Source: Dokdonella fugitiva (GTDB lineage: Bacteria; Pseudomonadota; Gammaproteobacteria; Xanthomonadales; Rhodanobacteraceae). Taken from it: a DNA stretch of 64,000 bases. Made by a program: the position numbers and the translations under genes. The number at the start of each line of letters is the position of its first letter. Within the stretch, counting starts at the first letter, position 1. The notes under the pieces are model-generated. The model did no database searches. It was not told the DNA's origin and was given only the letters and a program-made list of their open reading frames with translations. Positions 26,813-36,060 of this stretch are shown piece after piece. Where the stretch lies: positions 582,252-646,251 of the forward strand of contig NZ_SLWQ01000001.1 in NCBI RefSeq assembly GCF_004342425.1, written 5' to 3'.

Positions 26813-27589
26813 TCACGTCCGGCGGTCGGCGAGCGCGCGCGATGCCGTCGCGAGCAGGTCGCGCGGCGCCGCCGACGCCGCGGTCGCGATCTCCGCGAAG
26901 CCGGCCGCACGCGCGGCCGCGGCCAGGCGCGCGCTGCTGACCACGATCGGCCGTGCGCGCAGGCGCGCGAGCAGCGGCGATGGCAGCGCGGCGACGAGGT
27001 TCGCGAGCGCCTCGCCGCTCGACAGCAGGGTCACGAGCGGGTCCTTGGCCACGGCGAGGGCGTCGAAATGGCGGCGTGTCAGGCGCGGCGGCAGTCGCCG
27101 GTACACGTGGATCGGCAGGACGTCCGCGCCGCGCGCGCGCAGCGTCGGCGCGATGAGGTCGCGCCCGCCGGGCGCGCCGACGAGGGCGAGGCGGCGGCCG
27201 TGCATGTCACCGAGCCCGGGCAGCGCGAGCAGGCCTTCGCTGTCGGCACGCTCCGGCGCGGTCGCGTCGATGCCATGCCGGGCAAGCGCCGCGCGCGTGC
27301 CCGCGCCGACCGCGAACACGACGGCGCGCGCGGGCACGGAAAGGCATGGCGTGCGATCCAGCGCAAAGCGCACGGCCGCGGGACTCGTGAAGATCCAGGC
27401 GTCGATGGCGCCGGGCGGGCGCGCCACCGGCAGCGCGCGCAACGACAGGCCCGGCAAGGACAGTGCGCACGCGCCGAGCCGGCGCGCGCTGCGCAGCAAC
27501 GCGGTCGCATCGGGGCGCGTCACCACGACGGTCGCGCCCGCGAGCGCGCGGCCCGCGTCGACGCGCGGCAGGCGTGCGGGAGTCGGCAT
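26813..27589 (-). CDS. hemD: Uroporphyrinogen-III synthase
   Basis: 258 residues, normal HemD length. It starts with V-V-V-T-R-P-D-A, has I-F-T-S-P-A-A-V-R-F, the A-V-G-A-G-T-R-A-A-L segment, and the second-domain L-L-S-S-G-E-A-L-A-N-L. It closes hydroxymethylbilane to uroporphyrinogen III. TATGAT at 27596-27601 is 6 nt upstream of the ATG, so the message is probably leaderless. hemC is not adjacent; a thioesterase gene is divergent. Confidence 0.9.
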   Translation of the reverse strand: MPTPARLPRVDAGRALAGATVVVTRPDATALLRSARRLGACALSLPGLSLRALPVARPPGAIDAWIFTSPAAVRFALDRTPCLSVPARAVVFAVGAGTRAALARHGIDATAPERADSEGLLALPGLGDMHGRRLALVGAPGGRDLIAPTLRARGADVLPIHVYRRLPPRLTRRHFDALAVAKDPLVTLLSSGEALANLVAALPSPLLARLRARPIVVSSARLAAAARAAGFAEIATAASAAPRDLLATASRALADRRT

Positions 27590-27655
27590 GGCCGCATCAT
27601 ACGGCCGCGCTTGAGGCGCGCGCAGCGTGTGCGCACACTTGCCCTTTTGCCGGAC

Positions 27656-28123
27656 ATGCCGATGCACGCACCCTCCTCCGCGCTCGCCACGCTGCGCGGC
27701 GAACTCGACCGCATCCCGCTCACGCGCGCGATGGGCCTCTCGGTCGCCGATTTCGACGGCGCCTCGCTCGCGCTCGCCGCGCCGCTCGCGCCGAACGTCA
27801 ACGACAAGGGCTGCGCCTTCGGCGGCAGCCTCGCGAGCCTGATGACGCTGGCCGGCTGGGGCCTGCTCGAGCTCGTGCTGCAGGCGCGCGCGATGCACGC
27901 GGACATCTACGTGCAGGACAGCAGCATCCGCTATCTCGCCCCGGTGTGGCACGACTTCCGCGCGATCGCCGCGGCGGCACCTGGCGAATCGCTCGACGCG
28001 TTCGCCGCCACGCTCGCCGAGCGCGGCAAGGCGCGACTGCGCGTGCACTGCCGCGTCCCCTTGCCCGACGACGGCGACGCGGCCACGCTCGATGCGCGCT
28101 TCGTCGCGCTGGTTCCGCGCTGA
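27656..28123 (+). CDS. YiiD_C-type thioesterase-like hotdog protein
   Basis: 155 residues, one hotdog domain with P-L-A-P-N-V-N-D-K-G-C-A-F-G-G-S-L, the conserved motif of the YiiD C-terminal thioesterase family, then Y-V-Q-D-S-S-I-R-Y-L-A-P-V. It probably hydrolyses an acyl-CoA or acyl-ACP thioester; the substrate is unknown. Divergent from hemD with 66 nt between the starts. Confidence 0.78.
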   Translation: MPMHAPSSALATLRGELDRIPLTRAMGLSVADFDGASLALAAPLAPNVNDKGCAFGGSLASLMTLAGWGLLELVLQARAMHADIYVQDSSIRYLAPVWHDFRAIAAAAPGESLDAFAATLAERGKARLRVHCRVPLPDDGDAATLDARFVALVPR

Positions 28124-28174
28124 CGCGGCGTCGCGCTTGCTGCACAATCGACGCATCCGCCGCGGAGGTTCGCC

Positions 28175-28597
28175 ATGCATCGCCTGTCGTCCGTCCTGTT
28201 GATTGCCGCCCTCGCCCTGCTCGGCGGTTGCGCGACCGAGAAGATGCGCTCCAAGACCACGCTGCTCGACGAGACGCTGCGCAGCTACGCGGCGACGATC
28301 CGCTGGGGCGAGGTTTCGCAGGCGCTGAATTTCGTCGAGCCGAAGGCCCTCGCCGAGCACCCGCCGACCCAGCTCGAACTCGACCGCTTCCGCCAGGTGC
28401 GCGTGACCGGCTACAACGAGCAGCCGGTCGTGCCGGTGAGCGAGGACGAGATGCACCAGACCGTGCAGATCGAGCTCGTCAACGTGAACACGCAGAGCGT
28501 GCGCTCGGTGATCGACCGCCAGGTCTGGAAGTACGACGAGGCCGGCAAGCGCTGGTGGCTGACGACCGGCCTGCCGGACATTTCGCGGCACGACTGA
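28175..28597 (+). CDS. Small conserved lipoprotein
   Basis: 140 residues. A lipobox L-L-G-G-C gives an acylated cysteine at residue 19. The mature part has L-R-S-Y-A-A-T-I-R-W-G-E and a late D-R-Q-V-W-K-Y-D-E-A-G-K-R-W-W-L-T-T-G-L-P. This resembles small periplasm-facing proteins with an NTF2-like shape, but no named family is claimed. A GCGGAGG site precedes the ATG. Confidence 0.75.
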   Translation: MHRLSSVLLIAALALLGGCATEKMRSKTTLLDETLRSYAATIRWGEVSQALNFVEPKALAEHPPTQLELDRFRQVRVTGYNEQPVVPVSEDEMHQTVQIELVNVNTQSVRSVIDRQVWKYDEAGKRWWLTTGLPDISRHD

Positions 28598-28688
28598 GGC
28601 GCGCCGCGCGCGGGCCGGCTTTCCTCGCAACGGCGCGTGCCGGATAATCGCCGGCCGCGCACGTCCCGTGCCCCCGCCAGCGAAGCCG

Positions 28689-29132
28689 ATGTCCGACGTC
28701 CTGCACCGCCTGCCCGAGTTCCTCGGCAACCACTTCTACCTCACCCTCGCGTTCGTCGGCGTGTTCGTCGCGTTGCTCGTCACCGAGGCGCAGCGGTTCA
28801 CGCGCGGCTATGCGGCGCTGACCCCGGCCGGGCTCACCCAGCTCATCAATCGCGAGAACGCGCTGGTCGTCGACGTGTCGGCGCTGGCCGAGTTCGAGAA
28901 GGGGCACATCCCCGGCGCGAAGCATGTCGCGATGAGCGCGCTCGATCCCGCCCACAAGGACCTCGCCAAGGCGCGCGAGCAGCCCATCGCGCTCGTCTGC
29001 CGCAACGGGCAGACGTCGGCCCAGGCCGCGCAACGCCTCAAGAAGGCCGGCTTCCAGAAGGTGTTCTGGCTCGAGGGTGGCGTCGCAGCGTGGAACGAGG
29101 CGCAGATGCCGCTCGTCAAGGGTCGCGCCTGA
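28689..29132 (+). CDS. Membrane-anchored rhodanese-like sulfurtransferase
   Basis: 147 residues. One N-terminal membrane segment (~16-34), then a single rhodanese domain with V-V-D-V-S, G-H-I-P-G-A-K-H and the active-site loop V-C-R-N-G-Q-T-S with the catalytic cysteine. In related bacteria this YibN-type protein lies just before secB, as here. It may transfer sulfane sulfur at the inner membrane. The start MSDVLHR is preferred to an ATG seven codons earlier. A GATAATC hexamer lies upstream at ~28643. Confidence 0.87.
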   Translation: MSDVLHRLPEFLGNHFYLTLAFVGVFVALLVTEAQRFTRGYAALTPAGLTQLINRENALVVDVSALAEFEKGHIPGAKHVAMSALDPAHKDLAKAREQPIALVCRNGQTSAQAAQRLKKAGFQKVFWLEGGVAAWNEAQMPLVKGRA

Positions 29133-29355
29133 GGCAGGTCCCTGTGTCTGGCCGTCTGGACGGCCAAACGCCCGGCCGGCGGCCGGCGACCCCGGCAGCG
29201 GACCGCGACGCGTCACCGGATCCGGGAGCCGCGACCCGGTTCGCGCCGCCCCGCGTACCGCGTCGCATCGCGTCCGCCCCGTTCCCGCGGCCCGCGTGCG
29301 CGCCCGGCGCGTCCGTGGGATAATCGACGGCCTTTACCTCTCAATCGAGCACATC

Positions 29356-29844
29356 ATGGCAGACAACACCAACGGCGCGGCCGCGCCCGAGCAGAACCAG
29401 GCGCAGCTGAACCTGCAGCGCATCTACGTCAAGGACGTTTCGTTCGAGGCGCCGGGCGCTCCGCAGATCTTCCAGCAGCAGGGCCAGCCGAACGTCGAGC
29501 TCAACCTCGCGCAGCGCGTCGCGTCGATCGGCACGGACGTCTACGAGGTCGTGCTCAGCGTCACCGCGACCTGCCGCGTCGAGGACAAGACCGCGTACCT
29601 CGCCGAGGTGCAGCAGGCCGGCATCTTCGGCCTCACCGGCTTCGACGCGCAGGCGCGCGAGGCCGTGCTCGCGACCTATTGCCCGAACGTGCTGTTCCCG
29701 TACGCGCGCCAGGTGATTTCCGAGCTCGTGCAGAATGGCGGTTTCCCGCCGTTCTTCCTGCAGCCGATCAACTTCGACGCGCTGTATGCCGAACAGATGC
29801 GCCGGCGCGCCGAGTCGGGCGCTCCGCAGGGCGCGAACGCCTGA
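29356..29844 (+). CDS. secB: Protein-export chaperone SecB
   Basis: 162 residues. The core Q-R-I-Y-V-K-D-V-S-F-E-A-P, F-x-L-T-G-F and the highly conserved C-P-N-V-L-F-P-Y-A-R, with P-P-F-F-L-Q-P-I-N-F-D-A-L-Y, are unmistakable. It holds preproteins unfolded and hands them to SecA. A GATAAT hexamer at 29319-29324 lies about 30 nt before the ATG. It is followed by gpsA. Confidence 0.97.
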   Translation: MADNTNGAAAPEQNQAQLNLQRIYVKDVSFEAPGAPQIFQQQGQPNVELNLAQRVASIGTDVYEVVLSVTATCRVEDKTAYLAEVQQAGIFGLTGFDAQAREAVLATYCPNVLFPYARQVISELVQNGGFPPFFLQPINFDALYAEQMRRRAESGAPQGANA

Positions 29845-29925
29845 TCGCGCGCGGCCGCGGATGATGGCCGTGCGCCACGCCTCGTCCACCGCGATCCGCC
29901 GCCGGCGGGTCGCGGTCGTCTCGTG

Positions 29926-30921
29926 ATGAATGCCTTCGTCGTGCTCGGCGCGGGCTCGTGGGGCACCGCGCTCGCGGTGCAGCTCGCGCGCAACGGCGTG
30001 CCGACCACGCTGTGGGGCCGCACGCCGCAGGCCGTCGTCGACATGGCGACGACGCGGCGCAACGCGCGTTACCTGCCCGACCTCGAAATCCCCGACGCGC
30101 TGCAGTTGTCGGGCGCGCTCGAGCCGTGCGTGCGCGACGCCGGCACCCTGCTCCTTGCGGTGCCGAGCCATGCCTTCGACGACCTGCTCGCGGCGATCGC
30201 GCCGTGGGTCGCGCCAGGCATCGGCATCGCCTGGGCGACCAAGGGCTTCGATCCCGCGTCGGGCCGTTTCCTGCATGAACTCGTCGCCGCGCGCCTGCCC
30301 GGCCATCCTGCCGCGGTCGTGACCGGGCCATCGTTCGCGCGCGAGGTCGCGATCGGCCTGCCGACCGCGCTGACCGTGCATTCGGCCGACGCCACCTTCG
30401 CCCGGGACGTCGCGCGCGCGCTGCACTCGCCGCGCTTCCGTGCGTACACCGGCAGCGATGTGCTCGGCGCGGAACTCGGCGGCGCGATGAAGAACGTGCT
30501 CGCGGTCGCGACCGGCGTCGCCGACGGCATGCAGATGGGCCTCAACGCGCGTGCCGGTCTCATCACGCGCGGCCTCGCCGAAATGCTGCGCCTCGGCGCC
30601 GCACTCGGCTCGCGCGCGGAAACGCTGATGGGCCTCGCCGGCCTCGGCGACCTCGTGCTCACCTGCACCGGCGATCTCTCCCGCAACCGCCGGCTCGGGC
30701 TCGCGCTCGGCCGCGGCACGCCGCTCGCGCAGGCGATCGCCGGAATCGGCCAGGTCGTCGAAAGCGTGCAGACGGTCGACACCGTGATGAAACTTGCCGA
30801 CGCGCACGGCGTCGAGCTGCCGATCAGCGCACTCGTGCAGAAGGTGCTGCACGAGGAACTCACGCCGACCGAAGGCATGCGCGCGCTGCTCGCGCGGGAG
30901 CAGAAGCCCGAGTATCCCTGA
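29926..30921 (+). CDS. gpsA: Glycerol-3-phosphate dehydrogenase [NAD(P)+]
   Basis: 331 residues. It has the Rossmann fingerprint [25 protein letters not shown], the catalytic-lysine region G-G-A-M-K-N-V-L-A and [12 protein letters not shown]. It makes sn-glycerol-3-phosphate for phospholipid synthesis. A GTG one codon earlier is possible; the ATG is taken. It lies 81 nt after secB. Confidence 0.96.
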   Translation: MNAFVVLGAGSWGTALAVQLARNGVPTTLWGRTPQAVVDMATTRRNARYLPDLEIPDALQLSGALEPCVRDAGTLLLAVPSHAFDDLLAAIAPWVAPGIGIAWATKGFDPASGRFLHELVAARLPGHPAAVVTGPSFAREVAIGLPTALTVHSADATFARDVARALHSPRFRAYTGSDVLGAELGGAMKNVLAVATGVADGMQMGLNARAGLITRGLAEMLRLGAALGSRAETLMGLAGLGDLVLTCTGDLSRNRRLGLALGRGTPLAQAIAGIGQVVESVQTVDTVMKLADAHGVELPISALVQKVLHEELTPTEGMRALLAREQKPEYP

Positions 30922-30966
30922 GGGCTGGAGCGCGGCGCGGGCTTGCGGGCCCCAACGGCCGATCGA

Positions 30967-31431
30967 TCACGCGCTGCCGGCGAAGCCGAGCTGGCGCCAC
31001 GCCTCGTAGACGACTACCGCGACCGCATTCGACAGGTTGAGGCTGCGGTTGCCCGGACGCATCGGCAGGCACAGCCGATGCGGCGGCTCGATCGCATCGA
31101 GTACGTCCTGCGGCAAGCCGCGTGTCTCCGGGCCGAACAGGAAGGCATCACCGTCGGCGTAGGCGACCGTGTCGTAGCGGGCGCGGCCACGCGTCGACAA
31201 CGCGAACAGGCGCCGCGGCGCGACCGCGGCGACGAACGCGCCGAGATCGTCGTGCACGGTGACCTCGGCGAACTCGTGGTAGTCGAGGCCGGCGCGGCGC
31301 AGCTTGGCGTGGTCGAGGTCGAAGCCGAGCGGACGCACCAGATGCAGCGCCGCGCCACTGTTCGCGCACAGGCGGATCACGTTGCCGGTATTCGGCGGGA
31401 TCTCGGGCTGGTAGAGGACGACATGCAGCAC
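30967..31431 (-). CDS. trmL: tRNA (cytidine/uridine(34)-2'-O)-methyltransferase
   Basis: 154 residues, a minimal SPOUT methyltransferase. It opens [16 protein letters not shown], and the knot motifs [10 protein letters not shown] and [16 protein letters not shown] are intact. It 2'-O-methylates the wobble base of two leucine tRNAs. The GTG at 31431 is selected because it starts the conserved sequence and a GATAAT hexamer (31438-31443) lies exactly 6 nt before it; a GTG at 31455 would be upstream of that hexamer. Confidence 0.93.
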   Translation of the reverse strand: MLHVVLYQPEIPPNTGNVIRLCANSGAALHLVRPLGFDLDHAKLRRAGLDYHEFAEVTVHDDLGAFVAAVAPRRLFALSTRGRARYDTVAYADGDAFLFGPETRGLPQDVLDAIEPPHRLCLPMRPGNRSLNLSNAVAVVVYEAWRQLGFAGSA

Positions 31432-31497
31432 GCGCGCATTATCGTGGCGCGCCACGCAGGCGCAAGCGCGGCGCTCGCGCCGCGCCTGCGCGGATCC

Positions 31498-31839
31498 TCA
31501 GTCGGCGGCGAGCAGCACGCCATCGCCGCCCAACATGCGCTCGAACGCGGTGTCGAGCATCGCGAAATCGCCGGCGGCCGCGGTGACGCGCACGGTCGGC
31601 ATCAGCGTGACCGGCAATGCCTCGCCGGCGGCGAGTTCGGCGGCGGCTTCGGCATCCGGGTTGGCGGCGCGCGCGGTCACGCGCAGTTCCGGCAGCAAGG
31701 TCGCGTGCAGCGGCGCGCGGCTCTCGACCGACAGGCCTGCCTCGGCGGCGGCCGCGTGCGGCACGCGCTCGAGGGCGAAGGAACCCGCGACCATCGTCGC
31801 GGCCAGGGCGGCGCGGATGAGCGGAGTGCGGACGTTCAT
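31498..31839 (-). CDS. Small secreted protein with a duplicated motif, sigma-54 controlled
   Basis: 113 residues, no family recognised. The N-terminus (M-N-V-R-T-P-L-I-R, hydrophobic stretch, A-A-A-A-E) looks like a signal peptide. The mature ~80 residues contain the same motif twice about 40 residues apart: T-L-L-P-E-L-R-V-T-A and T-L-M-P-T-V-R-V-T-A, so it may have arisen by internal duplication. A strong AAAAGGAG site precedes the ATG. A full-consensus sigma-54 promoter lies 38-53 nt upstream of the start codon. No enhancer-binding-protein gene is adjacent. The product may be envelope-located; its function is unknown. Confidence 0.7.
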   Translation of the reverse strand: MNVRTPLIRAALAATMVAGSFALERVPHAAAAEAGLSVESRAPLHATLLPELRVTARAANPDAEAAAELAAGEALPVTLMPTVRVTAAAGDFAMLDTAFERMLGGDGVLLAAD

Positions 31840-31876
31840 GGGTACTTCTCCTTTTGCGAGCTTCCAGATCGTGCAG

Positions 31877-31892
31877 AGCAAGCGATGTGCCA
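31877..31892 (-). promoter_or_regulatory. Sigma-54 promoter of the small secreted protein
   Basis: The minus strand reads TGGCACATCGCTTGCT, with intact GG and GC dinucleotides at correct -24/-12 spacing. The transcript would start near 31866, ~27 nt before the ATG. The remaining 31893-32148 interval is gene-free. It contains an AT-richer stretch (TTTTTGCCTTTGC on the minus strand) where an activator could bind, but no clear dyad matching NtrC. Confidence 0.8.
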
Positions 31893-32148
31893 ACGACAAA
31901 CTGCCCTGCTCACGGTCTTCATGGATGCAGCAAAGGCAAAAAGAGTTGCTAGGCCGGAAGTCACGTCGCGACGCGGCGCGGACGCCACGGGCGGCGGTTT
32001 TACGCGGTATTTCACGGGTTTTTCACCCGCGCGCATCCCACGCCGCGACGGTCGCGCGGCGATGGCGGCGATTCGCGCGACGATTCGCGCGGCATGCGCG
32101 CGACGCGTCCGCGCCGCGCGGACACGGCCGCGGACACGCCGCGGACAG

Positions 32149-32841
32149 CTACCAGGGGATCGGGTGTCCGCGCTCGGAGAGGAAGGACCCGCTGTCGCCG
32201 GGCTTGAGCGCGTCGATCACGCGCAGCATCGCCGCCACCGACTCCGGCGCGCCAAGCGGCGCGTTCGCCCCGCCCATGTCGGTGCGCACCCAGCCGGGGC
32301 AGAGCGCGATGACGATCGCACGCCGCGGTTCGAGCGCGAGCGCTAGCAGCCGGCTCGCCATGTTCAGCGCGGCCTTGCTGATCGAATAACTCGGGCTGTA
32401 CAGCGAATCGGTACTACCGATCGAGCCGAGCGTGCTGGTCAGGTTGGCGACGCGTGCGCCTTCGGCGAGGCGCGGCGCAAGCGCCTGCGCGAGCAGGAAA
32501 GGCCCTTGCGCGTTGGTCGCGAAGCTGTCGGCGAGCGCCTTCGCGTCGATCGCGCCGAAGCGCTCGCCCTCGACGAGCATGCCGGCATTGTTGACGAGCA
32601 GGCCGATGCGCAGGTCGAGCGTGGCGATCTCGCGCACGAGTTCGGCGATCGAGCGCGTGTCGGGCAAGGTCAGCGGCAACACGAGCAGGTGGCCCGGATG
32701 CGCGCCGGCGAGGCGGGTCAGCTCGAGCGCGCGACCCGGATGGCGGCAGGTGGCGACGACGCGCTCGCCGCGGGCGAGCAGCTGGCGCACGAACTCGAGG
32801 CCGATGCCACGGTTCGCGCCGGTGACGAGGGCATGCGCCAT
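32149..32841 (-). CDS. Short-chain dehydrogenase/reductase
   Basis: 230 residues. Classical SDR motifs: cofactor loop T-G-A-N-R-G-I-G-L, N-N-A-G-M-L, catalytic Ser region N-L-T-S-T-L-G-S and Y-S-I-S-K-A-A-L-N (Y-x3-K), then C-P-G-W-V-R-T-D-M-G-G. The absence of a longer C-terminal lobe suggests a carbonyl reductase acting on small substrates. The start MAHALVTG has AGGAG 6 nt upstream; an ATG two codons earlier would touch the ribosome site. Confidence 0.9.
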   Translation of the reverse strand: MAHALVTGANRGIGLEFVRQLLARGERVVATCRHPGRALELTRLAGAHPGHLLVLPLTLPDTRSIAELVREIATLDLRIGLLVNNAGMLVEGERFGAIDAKALADSFATNAQGPFLLAQALAPRLAEGARVANLTSTLGSIGSTDSLYSPSYSISKAALNMASRLLALALEPRRAIVIALCPGWVRTDMGGANAPLGAPESVAAMLRVIDALKPGDSGSFLSERGHPIPW

Positions 32842-33012
32842 GCGCATCTCCTGCGACGCGGCGAACCTTGCCGCCGCGGTGCAGTCTAAGCCATCCCCGG
32901 CCACGCGGCGCGGCGCGCGCGCCGACCGCATGACCAACGTCCGTTGCGGCCGCCGCCGGCGCGCGCGTACCCTGCCGGTTTTTCCCCGTTCCGCGCCGCG
33001 CCAGGAGAACCC

Positions 33013-35853
33013 ATGCGCAAGCCCCTCGCCTTCCTCGCCGCAACCGTCGCCTTCGCCTGCGGCGGCGTCGCCGCGCATGCCGCCGGCAGCGACGCGATCG
33101 ACATCCCGTTCACGCGCTTCACCTTGCCGAACGGGCTCACCGTCGTCGTCAGCGAGGACCACAAGGCGCCCGTCGTCGCGGTCAGCGTCTGGTACCACGT
33201 CGGCTCGGCCGACGAGCCGGCGGGCAAGACCGGCTTCGCGCATCTGTTCGAACACCTGATGTTCCAGGGCTCGGAAAACCACAAGGACGAATTCTTCCGC
33301 CCGTTCGAGCTGGCCGGCGCGACCGACCAGAACGGCACGACCTGGTTCGACCGCACGAATTACTACGAGACGGTACCTACCACCGCGCTCGACATGACCT
33401 TGTGGATGGAATCGGACCGCATGGGCCACCTGCTCGGCGCGATCGGCCAGGCCGAGCTCGACGAGCAGCGCGGCGTCGTGCAGAACGAGAAACGCCAGGG
33501 CGAGAACCAGCCGTACGGCCGCGTCGACGAGCGCGTCGCGGCGAACGCATTCCCGGCCAACCATCCCTACCACCACGACACGATCGGCTCGATGAAGGAC
33601 CTCGACGCGGCCTCTCTCGCCGACGTCAGGCAGTGGTTCCAGGCCTGGTACGGCGCGGCCAACGTGACCGTCGCGCTCGTCGGCGACATCACGCCGGAGG
33701 TCGCGAAGGAAAAGATGCTGAAGTACTTCGGCGACATCCCGGCCGGGCCGCCGGTGCCGCGCCAGCAGCCGTGGGTCGCGCCGCGCACGGAATCGACGCG
33801 CGACACGATGACCGATCGCGTCGCGCAGACGCGCATCGTGCGCGAGTGGAACGTCCCGGGCCTCGCCGACGCCGACGCGGTCCTGCTCGATCTCGCGGCC
33901 GACGTGCTCGGGGGTGGCAAGACCTCGCGCCTGTACGAGCGCCTCGTCTACAAGGACAAGCTCGTCGACGACGTCTCGGTGTCGGTGCAGGCGTTCGCGC
34001 TCGCCTCGATGCTGCAGCTCAGCGCCGACGTCAAGAATGGCGTCGACCCGGCCAAGGTCGAGGCGGCGATCGCCGACGAATGGAAGAAGTTCCTCGAGCA
34101 CGGCCCGACCGCGGACGAGCTCGAGCGCGTCAGGACCGACAACCGCGCGCATTTCATCCGCGCGCTCGAGAAGGTCAATTCGAAGGCGAGCGTGCTCGCC
34201 GAAGGGCAGGTCTATCGCGACGATCCGGCCGCGTACAAGCAGGACCTCGCCCGCATGGACGCGGCGACGCCGGCGAGCGTGCTCGCCGCGGCGAAGAAGT
34301 GGATCGCCCGCGGCGACTACACGCTGACGATCACGCCGGCGGCGAAGGACGACACCAGCGAGCCGGCCGACGAAATGGAGAAGCCGGGTCGTCCCGCGCT
34401 CGCCGGGCGCCCAGAAGCCAAGCTGCCGGCCGAACCCGCGCACGCATACACGACGACGCCGTCATCGATCGATCGCAGCAAGGGCGTTCCGGCGGTGGCG
34501 ACGTTCCCCGACCTCGGCTTCCCGAAGCTCGAGCGCGGCAAGCTCAGGAACGGCATCGACGTCGTGCTCGCGCAGCGCCACGCGATTCCCGTCGTGCAGG
34601 TGCAGATGCTGTTCGACGCCGGCTATGCGTCTGACCAGGGCCGCAAGCTCGGCACGTCCGCGTTCACGATGGCGATGCTCGACGAAGGCACCGCCGAACT
34701 CGATTCGCTCGAGATCGCGCGTCGCGCCGAGCGGCTCGGCGCGATCATCGGCGCCGGCTCCGGCCTCGACAGTTCCAACGCGAGCCTCAATGCGCTCGCC
34801 TCGCAGCTCGAGCCGTCGCTGAAGCTGTTCGCCGACGTCGTGCGCAACGCCGCCTTCCGTGATGCCGACATCGCGCGCATCCGCGGCCAGTGGCTCGCGC
34901 GCATCGCGCAGGAGAAGACGCAGCCGACGAGCCTCGCGCTGCGCAGCCTGCCGCCGCTCATCTACGGCGCCGGCCATGCCTACGCGATTCCGTTCACCGG
35001 CTCGGGCACCGAGGCATCGATCAGCTCGCTCGACGCGGCGGACCTGCGCGCCTGGGTGCGCGACTTCATCCGCCCCGACAACGTGACGATCCTCGTCGCC
35101 GGCGACACCACGCTGGACGCGGTCATCGCGAAACTCGACGCCGTGTTCGGCGACTGGAAGGCCGCGGACACGCCGGTACCGAAGAAGAACATCGCGCACG
35201 TCGACGCGCCGAAGCAGCCGCGCCTGTTCCTGCTCGACAAGCCCGGCGCGTCGCAGTCGCTGATCCTCGCCGGCGTCGTCGCGCCGTCGACGAAGGCGAA
35301 GAACAACCTCGAGATCCGGACCATGAACGGCGCGTTCGGCGGCAGCTTCACCTCGCGCCTCAACATGAACCTGCGCGAGGCGAAGCACTGGGCGTACGGT
35401 GCCGGCAGCCTGCTGTCGAACGCGATCGGCCAGCGTCCGTTCCTCATGTACGCGCCGGTGCAGACCGACAAGACTGCCGAGTCGGTGGCCGAGATCCTGC
35501 GCGAAGCGAAGGAACTCGTCGGCACGCGTCCGCTCACGCACGAGGAAATCGACAAGATCAAGGTCGGCGACGTGCGAAGCCTGCCCGGCGAATACCAGAC
35601 GACCGGCTCGGTGCTCGCGGCGATCACGAGCATGAAGCTGTACGACCGTCCGGACGACTACGTGCAGACGCTGAAGGCGCGCATCGAGGCGCAGACCGAC
35701 GAGGCCGTGCAGGCGGCCGCGCGCGAAGTCGTGCGCCCGGACGCGCTCACCTGGGTGGTCGTCGGCGACCTCGCGCGCATCGAAGCGTCGCTGCGCAAGC
35801 TCGAACTCGGCGCCGTCGAAGTGATCGACGCCGACGGCAGGAAGGTGCGCTGA
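33013..35853 (+). CDS. Two-domain M16 (pitrilysin) zinc peptidase, exported
   Basis: 946 residues with a signal peptide (cleavage near A-A-H-A-A-G, ~24). The first half is the active M16 unit: inverted zinc motif H77-L-F-E80-H81 and the distal Glu near residue 159 in V-V-Q-N-E-K. The second half (~500-946) is a pseudo-M16 repeat without the zinc motif, as in bacterial pairs such as PqqL or YmxG-like proteins that here are fused. It is probably periplasmic and degrades peptides. CAGGAG precedes the ATG. Confidence 0.92.
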   Translation: MRKPLAFLAATVAFACGGVAAHAAGSDAIDIPFTRFTLPNGLTVVVSEDHKAPVVAVSVWYHVGSADEPAGKTGFAHLFEHLMFQGSENHKDEFFRPFELAGATDQNGTTWFDRTNYYETVPTTALDMTLWMESDRMGHLLGAIGQAELDEQRGVVQNEKRQGENQPYGRVDERVAANAFPANHPYHHDTIGSMKDLDAASLADVRQWFQAWYGAANVTVALVGDITPEVAKEKMLKYFGDIPAGPPVPRQQPWVAPRTESTRDTMTDRVAQTRIVREWNVPGLADADAVLLDLAADVLGGGKTSRLYERLVYKDKLVDDVSVSVQAFALASMLQLSADVKNGVDPAKVEAAIADEWKKFLEHGPTADELERVRTDNRAHFIRALEKVNSKASVLAEGQVYRDDPAAYKQDLARMDAATPASVLAAAKKWIARGDYTLTITPAAKDDTSEPADEMEKPGRPALAGRPEAKLPAEPAHAYTTTPSSIDRSKGVPAVATFPDLGFPKLERGKLRNGIDVVLAQRHAIPVVQVQMLFDAGYASDQGRKLGTSAFTMAMLDEGTAELDSLEIARRAERLGAIIGAGSGLDSSNASLNALASQLEPSLKLFADVVRNAAFRDADIARIRGQWLARIAQEKTQPTSLALRSLPPLIYGAGHAYAIPFTGSGTEASISSLDAADLRAWVRDFIRPDNVTILVAGDTTLDAVIAKLDAVFGDWKAADTPVPKKNIAHVDAPKQPRLFLLDKPGASQSLILAGVVAPSTKAKNNLEIRTMNGAFGGSFTSRLNMNLREAKHWAYGAGSLLSNAIGQRPFLMYAPVQTDKTAESVAEILREAKELVGTRPLTHEEIDKIKVGDVRSLPGEYQTTGSVLAAITSMKLYDRPDDYVQTLKARIEAQTDEAVQAAAREVVRPDALTWVVVGDLARIEASLRKLELGAVEVIDADGRKVR

Positions 35854-35910
35854 GCGGACGGACCCGTACGCCGGCGGACCATCGGCGGCCGGCGCACCGC
35901 CCCTCACCCG

Positions 35911-35985
35911 TCGTCCCGGCGAAAGCCGGGACGCTTTCGCCCGCACCGGACGGCACGTCCCGGATCGCGGCTTTGGCCGGGACGG
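35911..35985. repeat. Pair of REP-like palindromes
   Basis: GTCCCGGCGAAAGCCGGGAC at 35913-35932 is a perfect stem with a GAAA loop. A second, looser unit (GTCCCGG ... CCGGGAC) follows at 35957-35983. Same family as the 23.7-kb cluster but in the opposite orientation. Confidence 0.7.
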
Positions 35986-36060
35986 CGCAGCTTCGCCATC
36001 TCGAAGTCATCGTTCAGTCCGCGCGCGCTAGCATGCGCGCGCCCGGTCGGAGGAAATCCC

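Noticed and set aside
26813..28729. Upstream extension of hemD into the divergent thioesterase region
   Set aside because: The conserved HemD start and the TATGAT hexamer fix the start at 27589; upstream reading is antisense to real genes.
29140..29175. GGCCGTCTGGACGGCC palindrome after the rhodanese gene as a MetJ-type operator
   Set aside because: It does not match tandem AGACGTCT boxes and lies downstream of a gene. More likely a weak terminator.
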